A stretch of 26,011 bases of DNA, from IMG/VR virus record IMGVR_UViG_3300035126_001430, positions 1 to 26,011 of that record. One strand, 5' to 3'. Within the stretch, counting starts at the first letter, position 1, and the number at the start of each line of letters is the position of its first letter. A model generated the notes under the pieces. The model ran no database searches, was not told where the DNA came from, and saw only the letters and a list, made by a program, of their open reading frames with translations. Shown here in pieces: positions 7,671 to 14,907 of this stretch. The DNA comes from a virus. Made by a program: the position numbers and the translations under genes.

Positions 7671-8705
7671 TCACACGTAGCAACGAAGCTGGGTCAAGCG
7701 AATGTTGCGGTCGTCCGTAAACACCTTGGACCAGTTGGCGCCAGTAGCAAGCTCAGTGTTACTGGGCGAGTTGCCGGCAGCATTGCCAGTCCAGCTGATG
7801 CCGTTGGGATGCACCAGGTAGTGAGTACGGTTGATCAGGAAGTCAACGCCCTTCAGAGTGTCGCGATCGGTTTCCACCGGAGTCTTGGCAGGAGCAGTCG
7901 CATAAGCGAAAGCGCCAGGGCCAAAGAAATAGGTGTGATGAACATCGGTGCCACCAGTGCCGGCACCAGCATCGAAGGGGAGGGTGTCGTCCACGAACAC
8001 GGGACGGCCTAGATAAGTACCTAGTTCAAGACGCTCGCGGGAGAGGCGGGTATCCAGCTGGCTGGTCTGGCTCGCAGGAACGATCAGATCCAGGTTCATC
8101 AGTGCGTAATACACCGGGGAACGCATCAAAATGCCCGTCAGTTCCTGACCAGCGTCACCCAGCTTGGCGATACCGCTCACCATAGCTGACTGGCTCAGGG
8201 CAGTAGAGGTGCCGCCAACGGCGTGACTGGTCGCCAGGGGACCCCCAGAGACAAACATGCCGCGCAGGATGCTGATCATGGTCTTCTGCATGTCCCGCAC
8301 CCAATACTGACCAGTGCGACGAGCAATGGCCTGCATGGGGTCGGAACCAGCCAGCTCACCAGCCAGGTCGGAGGCGCTCCAGGCGCGGCCACGCACGTTG
8401 CGAACACCGGTCTGCAGGTCGCCAGCCAGCACCGAGGGGGTCAGGCCAACAGCGTCATTCAGGATCTCGGAATCGCCCGAGAGATCGCCAAAGAAAGGAA
8501 GGTCGATGGTTTTGCCGCCTTTGGCGAACTCAGCCTGGATGGCATCATTCGTCACCATCAGGCCAGAATTGACCAGTTGGTTACGGTCTTGAACCTCTTC
8601 CTGCTGGTATTCCAGGAAGAGCTGTGGGATAAAAGGAACACCAGCGAGCAGCATGGCTTTAGCCTCAAAGAAAAGGGATTGTTGGAGCGTTTTCAGGTTC
8701 GGCAC
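7671..8705 (-). CDS. major capsid protein
   Basis: The 344-residue protein is the icosahedral shell subunit. Residues about 64-90 (GKTIDLPFFGDLSGDSEILN) and 104-130 (VRGRAWSASDLAGELAGSDP, then MQAIARRTG) match a branch of HK97-fold coat proteins I recall: 'PFW.DL.G...L..', 'RG.AW...DLA..LAG.DPM.AI', then a W-x-R helix. The C-terminal half has GRPVFVDDTLPF and a PAKTPVETDRD strand. The start used is GTG at 8705, and no Shine-Dalgarno site is visible. A shorter start at Met18 is possible but would remove a helix. A terminator lies downstream, and a terminator-plus-promoter pair lies upstream, so the gene is probably its own highly expressed unit. Confidence 0.88.
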   Translation of the reverse strand: MPNLKTLQQSLFFEAKAMLLAGVPFIPQLFLEYQQEEVQDRNQLVNSGLMVTNDAIQAEFAKGGKTIDLPFFGDLSGDSEILNDAVGLTPSVLAGDLQTGVRNVRGRAWSASDLAGELAGSDPMQAIARRTGQYWVRDMQKTMISILRGMFVSGGPLATSHAVGGTSTALSQSAMVSGIAKLGDAGQELTGILMRSPVYYALMNLDLIVPASQTSQLDTRLSRERLELGTYLGRPVFVDDTLPFDAGAGTGGTDVHHTYFFGPGAFAYATAPAKTPVETDRDTLKGVDFLINRTHYLVHPNGISWTGNAAGNSPSNTELATGANWSKVFTDDRNIRLTQLRCYV

Positions 8706-8816
8706 TGCCGACAGAGACGAGGGGCGTCAAACGCCAGCGCTCTCTCAAGACCCAAAGAAAAGATTGCGGTACTACCGCGAAAGCCTGCCCTCGAAGCACT
8801 GCAGCGAGGTTGCCTT

Positions 8817-8850
8817 ACATCGTCACTATAGCAGCCAAATCAAGCAAGCA
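8817..8850 (-). promoter_or_regulatory. candidate extended -10 promoter for the capsid gene
   Basis: On the minus strand TGCTATAGT gives an extended -10 (TG, one base, TATAGT at 8825-8830). A poor -35 (TTGTTG) lies about 18 bases upstream, overlapping the T-run of the preceding terminator. A leader of about 110 bases follows to the GTG. Confidence 0.45.
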
Positions 8851-8852
8851 AC

Positions 8853-8874
8853 AAAAAACCCGGCAAAAGCCGGG
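8853..8874 (-). terminator. intrinsic terminator after the 8900-9190 gene
   Basis: On the minus strand a perfect 6-bp stem CCCGGC/GCCGGG with a TTTT loop runs into six Ts. It separates the 96-residue gene from the capsid unit. Confidence 0.9.
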
Positions 8875-8899
8875 CGAGGAAAGAGTTGCAGGCAAAAGC

Positions 8900-9190
8900 T
8901 CAAGCAGTGACATCCAGGGTCCAACCCTTGCCGGTAGCTACTGCTTTTTCGCCGGTCGTAACCGTAGCATTGCCGGTAGTGCCACTGATGTCGAGGGTCT
9001 GGGTTCCGGTCACAGTAGGCAGACCAGCAAAAAGCTCGACAAGGTTGGCCCTTGTAAAAGCAGCGGGAATCACGTAGATGCTACCACTTGCCATGCCGGC
9101 ATCATAGGCAATGCGAAGAGCCGTAATCACTTCCTCAACGGCAGAAGTGATCTGCCTTCCAATCACATTGCGATCAGTTTTGTAGCTCAT
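8900..9190 (-). CDS. small head-module protein, possible decoration protein
   Basis: The 96-residue protein has a helical N-terminus (MSYKTDRNVIGRQITSAVEE, then ITALRIAYDAG) and a C-terminal repeat-like beta region (TQTLDISGTTGNATVTTGEK, then KGWTLDVTA). The C-terminal pattern resembles single turns of the leucine-rich type repeats found in phage surface proteins. It is flanked by its own upstream element and its own terminator, which suggests separate and strong expression, as for a decoration protein. Function not established. Confidence 0.6.
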   Translation of the reverse strand: MSYKTDRNVIGRQITSAVEEVITALRIAYDAGMASGSIYVIPAAFTRANLVELFAGLPTVTGTQTLDISGTTGNATVTTGEKAVATGKGWTLDVTA

Positions 9191-9205
9191 GGTGCGTCTG
9201 AGTAG

Positions 9206-9227
9206 AGTGCCCTACATCAGAATAGCC
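9206..9227 (-). promoter_or_regulatory. possible late regulatory element before the 8900-9190 gene
   Basis: On the minus strand GGCTATTCTGATGTAGGGCA matches the element upstream of the major tail protein gene at 14 or more positions. It sits about 20-40 bases before the ATG, where a late promoter -10 or leader would lie. Confidence 0.35.
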
Positions 9228-9248
9228 ATGACAGCCGAGGCCCTAGCC

Positions 9249-9440
9249 ATGCCCAAAAGAGAGTACAACACGGCTTACCGGGAGCCATGGAACGACTTTA
9301 TTAGGGAGTCGCTAAAAGCGATTGATACCCATAATACAATATATTTTCAAACAAATAATATATGGCATCTGGAGAAAGCAAAAGAATTAAGAAAACATGT
9401 AACCGAATTAAAAGAAATGATTAAGAGGCAGGAGAGATAA
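9249..9440 (+). CDS. small plus-strand protein, the only gene on this strand
   Basis: The 63-residue protein starts MPKREYNTAYREPWNDFIRE and ends in a helix reading EKAKELRKHVTELKEMIKRQ before ER and stop. From memory, tiny phage proteins with a hydrophobic/aromatic centre and an 'A..LR.YV..LK.WI..QE' C-terminus are common, and this fits closely. The ATG at 9249 is chosen over 9228 because GAGG lies 9 bases upstream, one of the few good Shine-Dalgarno sites in the window. The second half is markedly AT-rich. The 3' end overlaps the 3' end of the converging 9408-9740 gene by 33 bases. Function unknown. Confidence 0.65.
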   Translation: MPKREYNTAYREPWNDFIRESLKAIDTHNTIYFQTNNIWHLEKAKELRKHVTELKEMIKRQER

Positions 9441-9740
9441 AAGAAAAATCCATTTATATTTATCAGCCCACCAAGCAGCCGACATCCTCCCCTTTGCAAT
9501 ATTTTTAGCGTGGCGATCCTTCCAACCCTCGCGCCTAAGCCGATAGGCCCTTGATTCGTTTTTCTTTTTTGGAGAACCTTTTACGCCTTGCTCTCCAAAG
9601 CGAATAAGCTTATACCTTCCGTCTTCTTTCGCCATTACGACATGAGACTTAGTTTTATGGCCGGGAGTTCTCTTGGGCTTATTCACCCCCGAAAGCCCAA
9701 GCTCTTTTATTTTGCTTTTAACTCTCTCTGGAACAGCCAT
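9408..9740 (-). CDS. DUF6321-like small basic protein
   Basis: The 110-residue protein starts MAVPERVKSKIKELGLSGVN. Residues about 21-97 match a family I recall as DUF6321: KPKRTPGHKTKSHVVMAKE, then YKLIRFGEQGVKGSP, then RRREGWKDRHAKNI-like segment and GRMSAAWWADKYKW. The family occurs in phages and algal viruses and has no known function. It normally ends near KYKW. Here 13 extra hydrophobic residues (IFLLSLLPLNHFF) are read from sequence that overlaps the converging plus-strand gene. The domain number is from memory. Confidence 0.75.
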   Translation of the reverse strand: MAVPERVKSKIKELGLSGVNKPKRTPGHKTKSHVVMAKEDGRYKLIRFGEQGVKGSPKKKNESRAYRLRREGWKDRHAKNIAKGRMSAAWWADKYKWIFLLSLLPLNHFF

Positions 9741-9785
9741 GGCGAAAGCGTGCCTAATTCAGGCTAGCCAAAGCCTCATGAACAG

Positions 9786-10040
9786 CTAACTCTTTTTTCG
9801 TTTATGGCGGTAGTCTATTCTTTTTGAACTTGTCTTTTTGCGCTTGAACTTTCTCTTCTCTTTTTCGGAAAGCTCTTTTGCGGTTTTTGGAGTCTCGGAA
9901 GAAACACGCTTGGACGGCCTGCAAGCAGGATAACTTCTACGCTTTTCGCCAGTCTTCCGCCCGCAAGGCTTCCCGGTCTTTATGTCAACCCACTCCTCGG
10001 CAAACCAGCGACCAAGGCCGCCCCGACCACGCTCAGCCAT
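9786..10040 (-). CDS. small basic protein of the DUF5872 type (C-terminal half)
   Basis: The 84-residue protein reads MAERGRGGLGRWFAEEWVDI, then KTGKPCGRKTGEKRRSYPAC, RPSKRVSSETPKTAKELS and a Lys/Arg-rich tail. This is the GLGRWF...WVD...CGR...YPACRPS pattern of a family I recall as DUF5872. Two conserved Cys (CGR, PAC) might bind metal. The ATG at 10040 overlaps the TGA of the upstream gene by one base. In some algal viruses, as I remember, this segment and the upstream gene's segment are parts of one polypeptide. Function unknown. Confidence 0.75.
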   Translation of the reverse strand: MAERGRGGLGRWFAEEWVDIKTGKPCGRKTGEKRRSYPACRPSKRVSSETPKTAKELSEKEKRKFKRKKTSSKRIDYRHKRKKS

Positions 10041-10204
10041 CACCCGCCCCCTTTAGAGGTTTTGTACTTTCCCCCTCGCCTCTTGTATTCACGAACAAGC
10101 CAGCCACTCGCATAGGCGCTCGGGAAAACAGCGAACTTACGCTTAGCTTCGGCCTTGACACGGGCATAAAGAGATTTGTTCGTTGGAATATTCTTCGCTC
10201 TCAC
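10040..10204 (-). CDS. small basic protein resembling the DUF5872 N-terminal segment
   Basis: The 54-residue ORF reads MRAKNIPTNKSLYARVKAEA, then KRKFAVFPSAYASGWLVREY and KRRGGKYKT. The PTNK.LYARVKAEAKRKF..(Y/F)PSAYA..WLV.EYK.RGG.Y pattern is very well conserved in phage and algal-virus proteins, so this short gene is almost certainly real. The start is GTG in a GTGA overlap with the upstream stop, and the stop overlaps the next ATG. The two genes should be co-translated and may act together. Function unknown; nucleic-acid binding is possible given the charge. Confidence 0.8.
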   Translation of the reverse strand: MRAKNIPTNKSLYARVKAEAKRKFAVFPSAYASGWLVREYKRRGGKYKTSKGGG

Positions 10205-10347
10205 TTCTTCTTGCCCTTCTTTTTGCGAGACTTCTTGGCAGTAGAAAGAGCAATTGCAACCGCCTGCTTTTGGGGACGCCCCTCCTTCCTCAGCTTTTCA
10301 ATATTGTAAGAAACCGTAGCCCCAGACTTCCCCATTTTCAAAGGCAT
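10201..10347 (-). CDS. small basic phage protein with 'PQKQAVAIAL' motif (DUF6496-like)
   Basis: The 48-residue ORF reads MPLKMGKSGATVSYNIEKLR, then KEGRPQKQAVAIALSTAKKS and a RKKKGKKK tail. The pattern MPL..GKS..T...NI..L...G.PQKQAVAIAL..A is common in phages and I am confident of it. I recall the family as DUF6496 or close to it. The ATG at 10347 rather than 10335 gives the usual MPLK start. Its stop overlaps the next GTG. It follows a terminator by 25 bases. Function unknown. Confidence 0.82.
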   Translation of the reverse strand: MPLKMGKSGATVSYNIEKLRKEGRPQKQAVAIALSTAKKSRKKKGKKK

Positions 10348-10371
10348 GACATCAAAGCATCTGCTTACACA

Positions 10372-10399
10372 ATAAAGCCCCCTCCGGGGGAGAGGGGGC
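10372..10399 (-). terminator. intrinsic terminator after the tail-anchored protein gene
   Basis: On the minus strand an 8-bp stem GCCCCCTC/GAGGGGGC closes a 7-base loop and is followed by TTTATT. The T-run is imperfect but the stem is strong. Confidence 0.78.
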
Positions 10400-10415
10400 G
10401 GGGAAAAGAATTAGC

Positions 10416-10706
10416 TCAGAAGAGAGCAATCAAAAAAAGAAGGAAAAGCGCTAAAAGCAAAGTAAAAATTGCAATCAGTGGAGAGGATTCATTTCTCGCT
10501 TGATAGACAGGCCTGCTTTCACGAGGAACAGGAGACGAGACCGGTTGAACAGAAGAAGGCATGGAGGGAGAAGCAGAATAACTTCTGGTTCTCGCATAAG
10601 AACGTGTTGAAGAAGAGGCAGCACGGCGGCTTCTGTAACCCCCGCGAGACCACTTCGCAACAGTTCTGCGCCCATACCTTCTGTTGTAGCGAAATTCGCT
10701 TCTCAC
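10416..10706 (-). CDS. Arg/Ser-rich protein with C-terminal membrane anchor
   Basis: This 96-residue protein has a strongly basic N-terminal 60 residues (RRYGRRTVAKWSRGGYRSRR, then Ser/Arg/Tyr-rich sequence), a Pro/Ser linker, and a single hydrophobic C-terminal segment SPLIAIFTLLLALFLLFLIA at about 74-93. The topology is tail-anchored with the basic part inside the cell. It starts with GTG immediately after the scaffold stop, with no gap, and is closed by its own terminator. It might link DNA or prohead to the membrane, or be a lysis-associated protein. I do not recognise the family. Confidence 0.6.
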   Translation of the reverse strand: MRSEFRYNRRYGRRTVAKWSRGGYRSRRAASSSTRSYARTRSYSASPSMPSSVQPVSSPVPRESRPVYQARNESSPLIAIFTLLLALFLLFLIALF

Positions 10707-11612
10707 TCAACCAAGCACACCACTCATTGCCCTTCCCACGGTCGGATCAAGCTTGCCAGCAGCACGAGCTTCACGGTAGAGCCGTGCAGCTTTTTCCTTT
10801 TGCCCCGAGTTAATCATTTCTGCAACGAGAGTTGCGTTCACCGACCCAACAGCAAATGGGTTGTTCGCAGAGGTGTAAGCAGGAGCGCGAGACGGAGCCA
10901 TGCCAGAGCCCGTAGCCCCGGAACCATTGAAGTAAATAGAGTAGTCGTCATCCTCACGAAGCTTGCTCACGGCATCCTTGAGAGACACCGGATCGTCCTG
11001 GGGCCCATAAACAACCGTCTCCTCGTCTTCAAGCAAACGGAAATCCTCCCTCTTGAGCTTGAACAAATGCCCCGGCTTCCGACAATCAACACGAGCCAGC
11101 TCGTCCATCACCTTCTGCTCAAGCAGAGTTGCGCGGCGGCTCTCGCGCTCACGATCGCGCTCCTGCTCGGCCTGGATGATCCGCTTGTTCTGCTCCTCCA
11201 ACCGGCGCTTCAGCGAGGCCATCTCCGCCTTCACAACCGTGTCCACGGCATCAGAGGGGTTGGTGTAGACCTGCTGCCCTTGGGGCTGCTGCTGCCCCCC
11301 CTGGGGCTGCTGCTGACCATTCTGGGACTGGCTCCCGCCAGCGCCGCCGCCCTCGCCTTCCTCGCCCTCCTCAGAGGCATTCGCGGCCTTCAGTGCCAAC
11401 ACCTTCTCGGCGATCTCTTCGTCGCTCATGTCAGGTGTCAGCTCGATGCCAGCCACTTTCAGGAAGGTAGCGATCTGCTTGCGCTTCTTGAGATCGCCCT
11501 GCAGGCCTTCCTTCGTGGCCTTCAGCTTCGTGTTTTCGGTCTCCAGAGCGTTGAGCCGCTCCTCAAGCGACTTGAAAGCACTGTTTGCCTCGTCGAGAGT
11601 CTCAAAAGCCAT
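10707..11612 (-). CDS. capsid scaffold protein
   Basis: The 301-residue protein begins MAFETLDEANSAFKSLEERL and is predicted mostly helical. Residues about 5-50 are a coiled coil, 83-113 a Gly/Gln/Pro low-complexity linker (two copies of QQQPQGG), and 127-165 a second charged coiled coil (KRRLEEQNKRIIQAEQERDR). The C-terminal helix (EKAARLYREARAAGK) would contact capsid protein. Size, composition and position after the portal are typical for a scaffold, which organises capsid subunits and then leaves. No protease gene is visible in the window. Confidence 0.78.
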   Translation of the reverse strand: MAFETLDEANSAFKSLEERLNALETENTKLKATKEGLQGDLKKRKQIATFLKVAGIELTPDMSDEEIAEKVLALKAANASEEGEEGEGGGAGGSQSQNGQQQPQGGQQQPQGQQVYTNPSDAVDTVVKAEMASLKRRLEEQNKRIIQAEQERDRERESRRATLLEQKVMDELARVDCRKPGHLFKLKREDFRLLEDEETVVYGPQDDPVSLKDAVSKLREDDDYSIYFNGSGATGSGMAPSRAPAYTSANNPFAVGSVNATLVAEMINSGQKEKAARLYREARAAGKLDPTVGRAMSGVLG

Positions 11613-11643
11613 ACGGAATTGTTGTCGGTGAAAGAACTATAGC

Positions 11644-13368
11644 TCAAGCCTCGCTTGGCTCAAACCCCGGCTCCGAGACTTCTCTGTCGGCGCCCTCACT
11701 CATTGGGGTTGTGTTGTCTACTTCAACGCGGGGGCGAGAAGATCGCCCATCGGCAGAAGCCCCTTCGCGAGCCCCCATCAGCTCCCTGATAGTCTCAGTG
11801 CCCTTCAGTCCCATCTTTTCGATAATGTCGGAGACACTGAAGCCAGGAATGCCCTCAAAAAGCTCCCCGCTCTCAAGCATACGCATGAACAATTCAATAG
11901 TTATCACCCCATCCTTGAACAGAGAGCTGTAAGCCATTACCTGCTGCGAGTGCAGTTTAACAGGAATGAAGTTCTTGCTAATTACAATCTTGACCGCAGA
12001 GTAGTTTCTGTAAGCCGCAGCATACATAAGCGCCCTGTTCAAGGCATCTTCAAGCGACTGAACGAGAACTGCAAGCTGAGAATCACTCTGAGAGCGGTCA
12101 AGAAGCTTCGCAAAGCCGGATTCAGCCTGCGTTTTGCCCGTTGTCATTGCAACTGCGGCCAATCGCTCCATTGATTTCTCAATTCTGTCAAGATTTTTAA
12201 GTGTAACTTCTGCCCCCTCCATGCTTGCGCTGATCATCCCGAACCTTGCATCAGGATTTTGCGAAGAAAGCGTTCGCCCCGACCCCGCCTTAACCTCATC
12301 GTCGGGACGGACGCCCGTCATTGTCAAAAAGGGCGAGGCTGTAAGGTGGATTGACTCTGCAAGGTCAGCGGAAACCGCCCAATGATGCAGATTTAGCCGC
12401 GCAATATCAAGAAGAAGGGGGCGAGCACGGAAAAATGCCTCTTTTTCACCCCCAAGAACGGGTACAAACGGGATAAATGGAATAGAGAGATACCTTTCCT
12501 CCCCTTCTTGAACATACCTATCGGTATTTCCGGGCACATTTTGCTTCACATACGTCCTGCAGCGAACTCTGCGCCCAGGAGGCACGAAGCGAAGCGTGTC
12601 ATTCACCTCGGAAAAGCTATCTTCCCCAATTTCTACGATGTCATAAACGAAAACAGCGGGCAAAACTTCTTCAAAAAACTCATTTGTGGCACTTTTTCGG
12701 CGAATTTCCCCCTTAATACGCAAATACGTGGGGAAAGAGCCAAAGAGTGACCGCCCCAAGATCTCTGCACTGAAAATATCGTGCCTACATTCAAGCACTT
12801 GGTCGCACTTGATCAAGACAAGGTAGGGGCGAGGGTTGAGAATTTTTTCCTCTTCTGCACTGAGGTCAGTAGGGAGCTTCGGATATTCGACCCAAATACC
12901 TGCAACGCCCGCGTCAATGGCTGCCGTAAAAAGCTCTTTGGTGTACGAGGTTAAAGAATGCCCCTCAAGATCGCAATCTTCAAAAAAATTGCCCCACGAC
13001 TCATCAATATTTTCGGGAATTACGACGCCCTTGCGAAGAGCCGTACCAATTGTAAGGTTGCGAAGATGCGAATAAAAAGGCTCGAAGCTGCTTTGCGCCC
13101 TGGTTTTGCGAACATCGTAGGATTCCACCTCCTCAAGATGATCCTTGGGGATATATTCGCTAGTCGCTTCGTACAGGAAGAACTCGGGCAGGGTGCAAAA
13201 CTTGATCGGAGACAGCCTTTCCAGCTGCTGAGCCTGCTCGATCGAGTATTCAGCAACGCCCGTAACCCCCTCAACATTCGCTTCCAGCTCTGGGTGCCGC
13301 CGGTCAAACGGATTCAGCCCCAGGGCGTCATCAGCATTTGGGATCAGAGAGTTACCGACGATGACCAC
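11644..13368 (-). CDS. portal protein (DUF4055-like)
   Basis: The 574-residue protein forms the dodecameric ring through which DNA enters the head. It matches what I recall of the DUF4055 portal group: TAAIDAGVAGIWVEYPKL near residue 150, then IPFIPFVPVLGGEKEAF, RPLLLDIARLNLHHWAVSAD and SIHLTASPFLTMTGV at 296-353, followed by the long helix AVAMTTGKTQAESG. Length is as expected. The start is GTG at 13368, with GAAGAA a few bases upstream as a weak ribosome site. The 116-base gap to terL carries three GGGGGC boxes. The C-terminal 45 residues are disordered. Confidence 0.82.
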   Translation of the reverse strand: MVIVGNSLIPNADDALGLNPFDRRHPELEANVEGVTGVAEYSIEQAQQLERLSPIKFCTLPEFFLYEATSEYIPKDHLEEVESYDVRKTRAQSSFEPFYSHLRNLTIGTALRKGVVIPENIDESWGNFFEDCDLEGHSLTSYTKELFTAAIDAGVAGIWVEYPKLPTDLSAEEEKILNPRPYLVLIKCDQVLECRHDIFSAEILGRSLFGSFPTYLRIKGEIRRKSATNEFFEEVLPAVFVYDIVEIGEDSFSEVNDTLRFVPPGRRVRCRTYVKQNVPGNTDRYVQEGEERYLSIPFIPFVPVLGGEKEAFFRARPLLLDIARLNLHHWAVSADLAESIHLTASPFLTMTGVRPDDEVKAGSGRTLSSQNPDARFGMISASMEGAEVTLKNLDRIEKSMERLAAVAMTTGKTQAESGFAKLLDRSQSDSQLAVLVQSLEDALNRALMYAAAYRNYSAVKIVISKNFIPVKLHSQQVMAYSSLFKDGVITIELFMRMLESGELFEGIPGFSVSDIIEKMGLKGTETIRELMGAREGASADGRSSRPRVEVDNTTPMSEGADREVSEPGFEPSEA

Positions 13369-13423
13369 TGTTTCTTCGCAGCACTATTCACACTCTAACA
13401 GCAGAAAAAGCTTCGCAGTTGGG

Positions 13424-13490
13424 GGCGGGAAAGACCAAAAATGTCGGGGGCGCAAAGGAAAATCAGGGGGCAAGAAAATGCAAACTATCT
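13424..13490. repeat. three G5C(G) boxes in the terL-portal gap
   Basis: On the plus strand GGGGGCGGGAAAG (13424), GGGGGCGCAAAGGAAAAT (13451) and GGGGGCAAGAAAATGCAAAC (about 13471) occur about 25 bases apart. They are variants of the dispersed box and occupy most of this gap. Confidence 0.6.
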
Positions 13491-14888
13491 CCAACGCTGC
13501 CCTCGCCCAAGCCCAATCGACGGCCTTGGCATTGTTTGCCAAACGAGATACCTCAAGGCATCACCAAAGTGAGAATAGTCCAATTTTCCACCTTTTGATG
13601 GCTTCAGAGAACTATCATAGCCCCAGTTTTCTAGCATTTCTACAGATTCGTGGCACGAGGAACAGTTGATAAAAATCTGCCCCTTATTAAAGCAATTATT
13701 TGCGTGCCCCACAGTTTCTGCGATTGGTGGATTTCGACGCTCGGCTATAACTTTCGCCCCCGTCTCTCTCAAGATGTCGTGATCACTCATGGTGGACGAC
13801 GTGCTAGCATGTGACCCCGAGCTATCAGGGTAAATCATCACCATGTTTCTTGCGACATGAGCAGCGTATTTCCGCTTGATATGCTCCGCGAGCGAAAAAG
13901 TGTCCCTAGAAATGTTCTCGTCAAATATGTGCAAGGCCTGGCCCCCAGAAGGCAGGGGGCGCATAACAGCATAAACACTCGACACCTTGCCCACGTTGAA
14001 GTCGCACCCAATGAGGATTGGCTCGCCAGCTTCGGGGCAGAAGATATTTGTAAAGTGCTTGTCTCTCTCAAACTCGCTAAATACAGTCGTCGTCTCAAGA
14101 TTAACAAACTCGCCCTTCACGTAAGCATCAACCAGATTTGAAGGGTATTTCTCCAGCAAGTCTTTGACGTAATTTTCATCGAGGTAGGGATTGTCTCTGG
14201 TATCAGCTCTATAAAGTTGCTTATCATCGCTTTTATTTTTCTCAAAGAAGCCCCAAATAAACTTCCGCCCCTCCGGCGTAGATACAAAACAAATCTGCGG
14301 ACAATTACCTACACGAACCCGCCCCTGCAGTTTGACCAGGGCCGCCTCGGCAACCTCCTGCTTGACCGTATCCGCCTCGTCAATGACCAGGGAGGCGGCG
14401 TTGATGCCCACCAGGCGCTCCACGTTCATGAGGGGGCGGAGAAGGATTGTGGTGTCCCCCTCGGGTAGGTGCAGGGTGTAACTGGGCTGAGGAGAGACTC
14501 GGTGCGTGAAAGGAATATCGTATTTATGAAGAAATGAGTTCCACGTAGGAATCGCGATGTCGTTCAACATCACGTAGGTGGGCTCAAGATAAATGTGAGT
14601 ATGCCCCTGACTCCTAAAAGCTAAAAGTATTGCCTTGGCGACACTGCTATAAGACTTTCCTGAACCCAATCCACCCACGTAAAGGATATACCTTGTATCG
14701 AAATTGCAAACAAAATCTTTTTGGTGCGGCAGCAGATCTGCAACAATTCGATCTTCGATCTCGTCTACGCTCAGAGCATTGTTGTTTTTTCTTTTTAATG
14801 CCTTGAGCATTGACGTATCATGAAAAAGCCCGAGCGACTGCAGAGCTGCTCTGTCTGCGTATCTTGCGCTGCGGGCTTTTGCTGGCAC
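13485..14888 (-). CDS. terL: terminase large subunit
   Basis: The 467-residue protein is the ATPase-nuclease that pumps DNA into the prohead. Walker A is GLGSGKS at residues 73-79, Walker B is LVIDEAD at 167-173, and the coupling motif is STP at 203-205. The C-terminal RNase H-like nuclease has acidic residues in GCDFNVG (D296), YPDSSGS (D355) and HFGDALRY (D443), numbered from the GTG. The GTG start at 14888 is uncertain. An ATG at 14810 would give 441 residues and still keep every motif. The extra N-terminus (SARYADRAALQSLGLFHD) reads like protein, but its DNA also forms a hairpin with T-runs at both ends. Confidence 0.9.
   Translation of the reverse strand: MPAKARSARYADRAALQSLGLFHDTSMLKALKRKNNNALSVDEIEDRIVADLLPHQKDFVCNFDTRYILYVGGLGSGKSYSSVAKAILLAFRSQGHTHIYLEPTYVMLNDIAIPTWNSFLHKYDIPFTHRVSPQPSYTLHLPEGDTTILLRPLMNVERLVGINAASLVIDEADTVKQEVAEAALVKLQGRVRVGNCPQICFVSTPEGRKFIWGFFEKNKSDDKQLYRADTRDNPYLDENYVKDLLEKYPSNLVDAYVKGEFVNLETTTVFSEFERDKHFTNIFCPEAGEPILIGCDFNVGKVSSVYAVMRPLPSGGQALHIFDENISRDTFSLAEHIKRKYAAHVARNMVMIYPDSSGSHASTSSTMSDHDILRETGAKVIAERRNPPIAETVGHANNCFNKGQIFINCSSCHESVEMLENWGYDSSLKPSKGGKLDYSHFGDALRYLVWQTMPRPSIGLGRGQRWR
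14820..14880. other. hairpin with T-runs at the 5' end of terL
   Basis: On the minus strand GCCCGCAGCG and CGCTCGGGC pair with one bulge across about 30 bases, followed by TTTTTC. On the plus strand the other end runs CGGGCTTTT. It resembles a bidirectional intrinsic terminator but lies inside the longer terL reading frame, so it may be chance or may be real if terL starts at 14810. Confidence 0.35.
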
Positions 14889-14907
14889 GGCCTACTCTTC
14901 TGAGGTG

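Noticed and set aside
9408-10347. Contamination from an algal giant virus
   Set aside because: The DUF genes sit inside an intact phage head operon with overlapping starts and stops.
10800-11642. 280-codon plus-strand open frame opposite the scaffold gene
   Set aside because: The minus frame gives a typical scaffold. The plus frame is a Leu-rich shadow produced by its Glu/Lys/Gln codons.
14823-14879. tRNA-like fold at the terL 5' end
   Set aside because: The paired region is only about 50 bases, has no anticodon or T-arm pattern, and lies within coding sequence.
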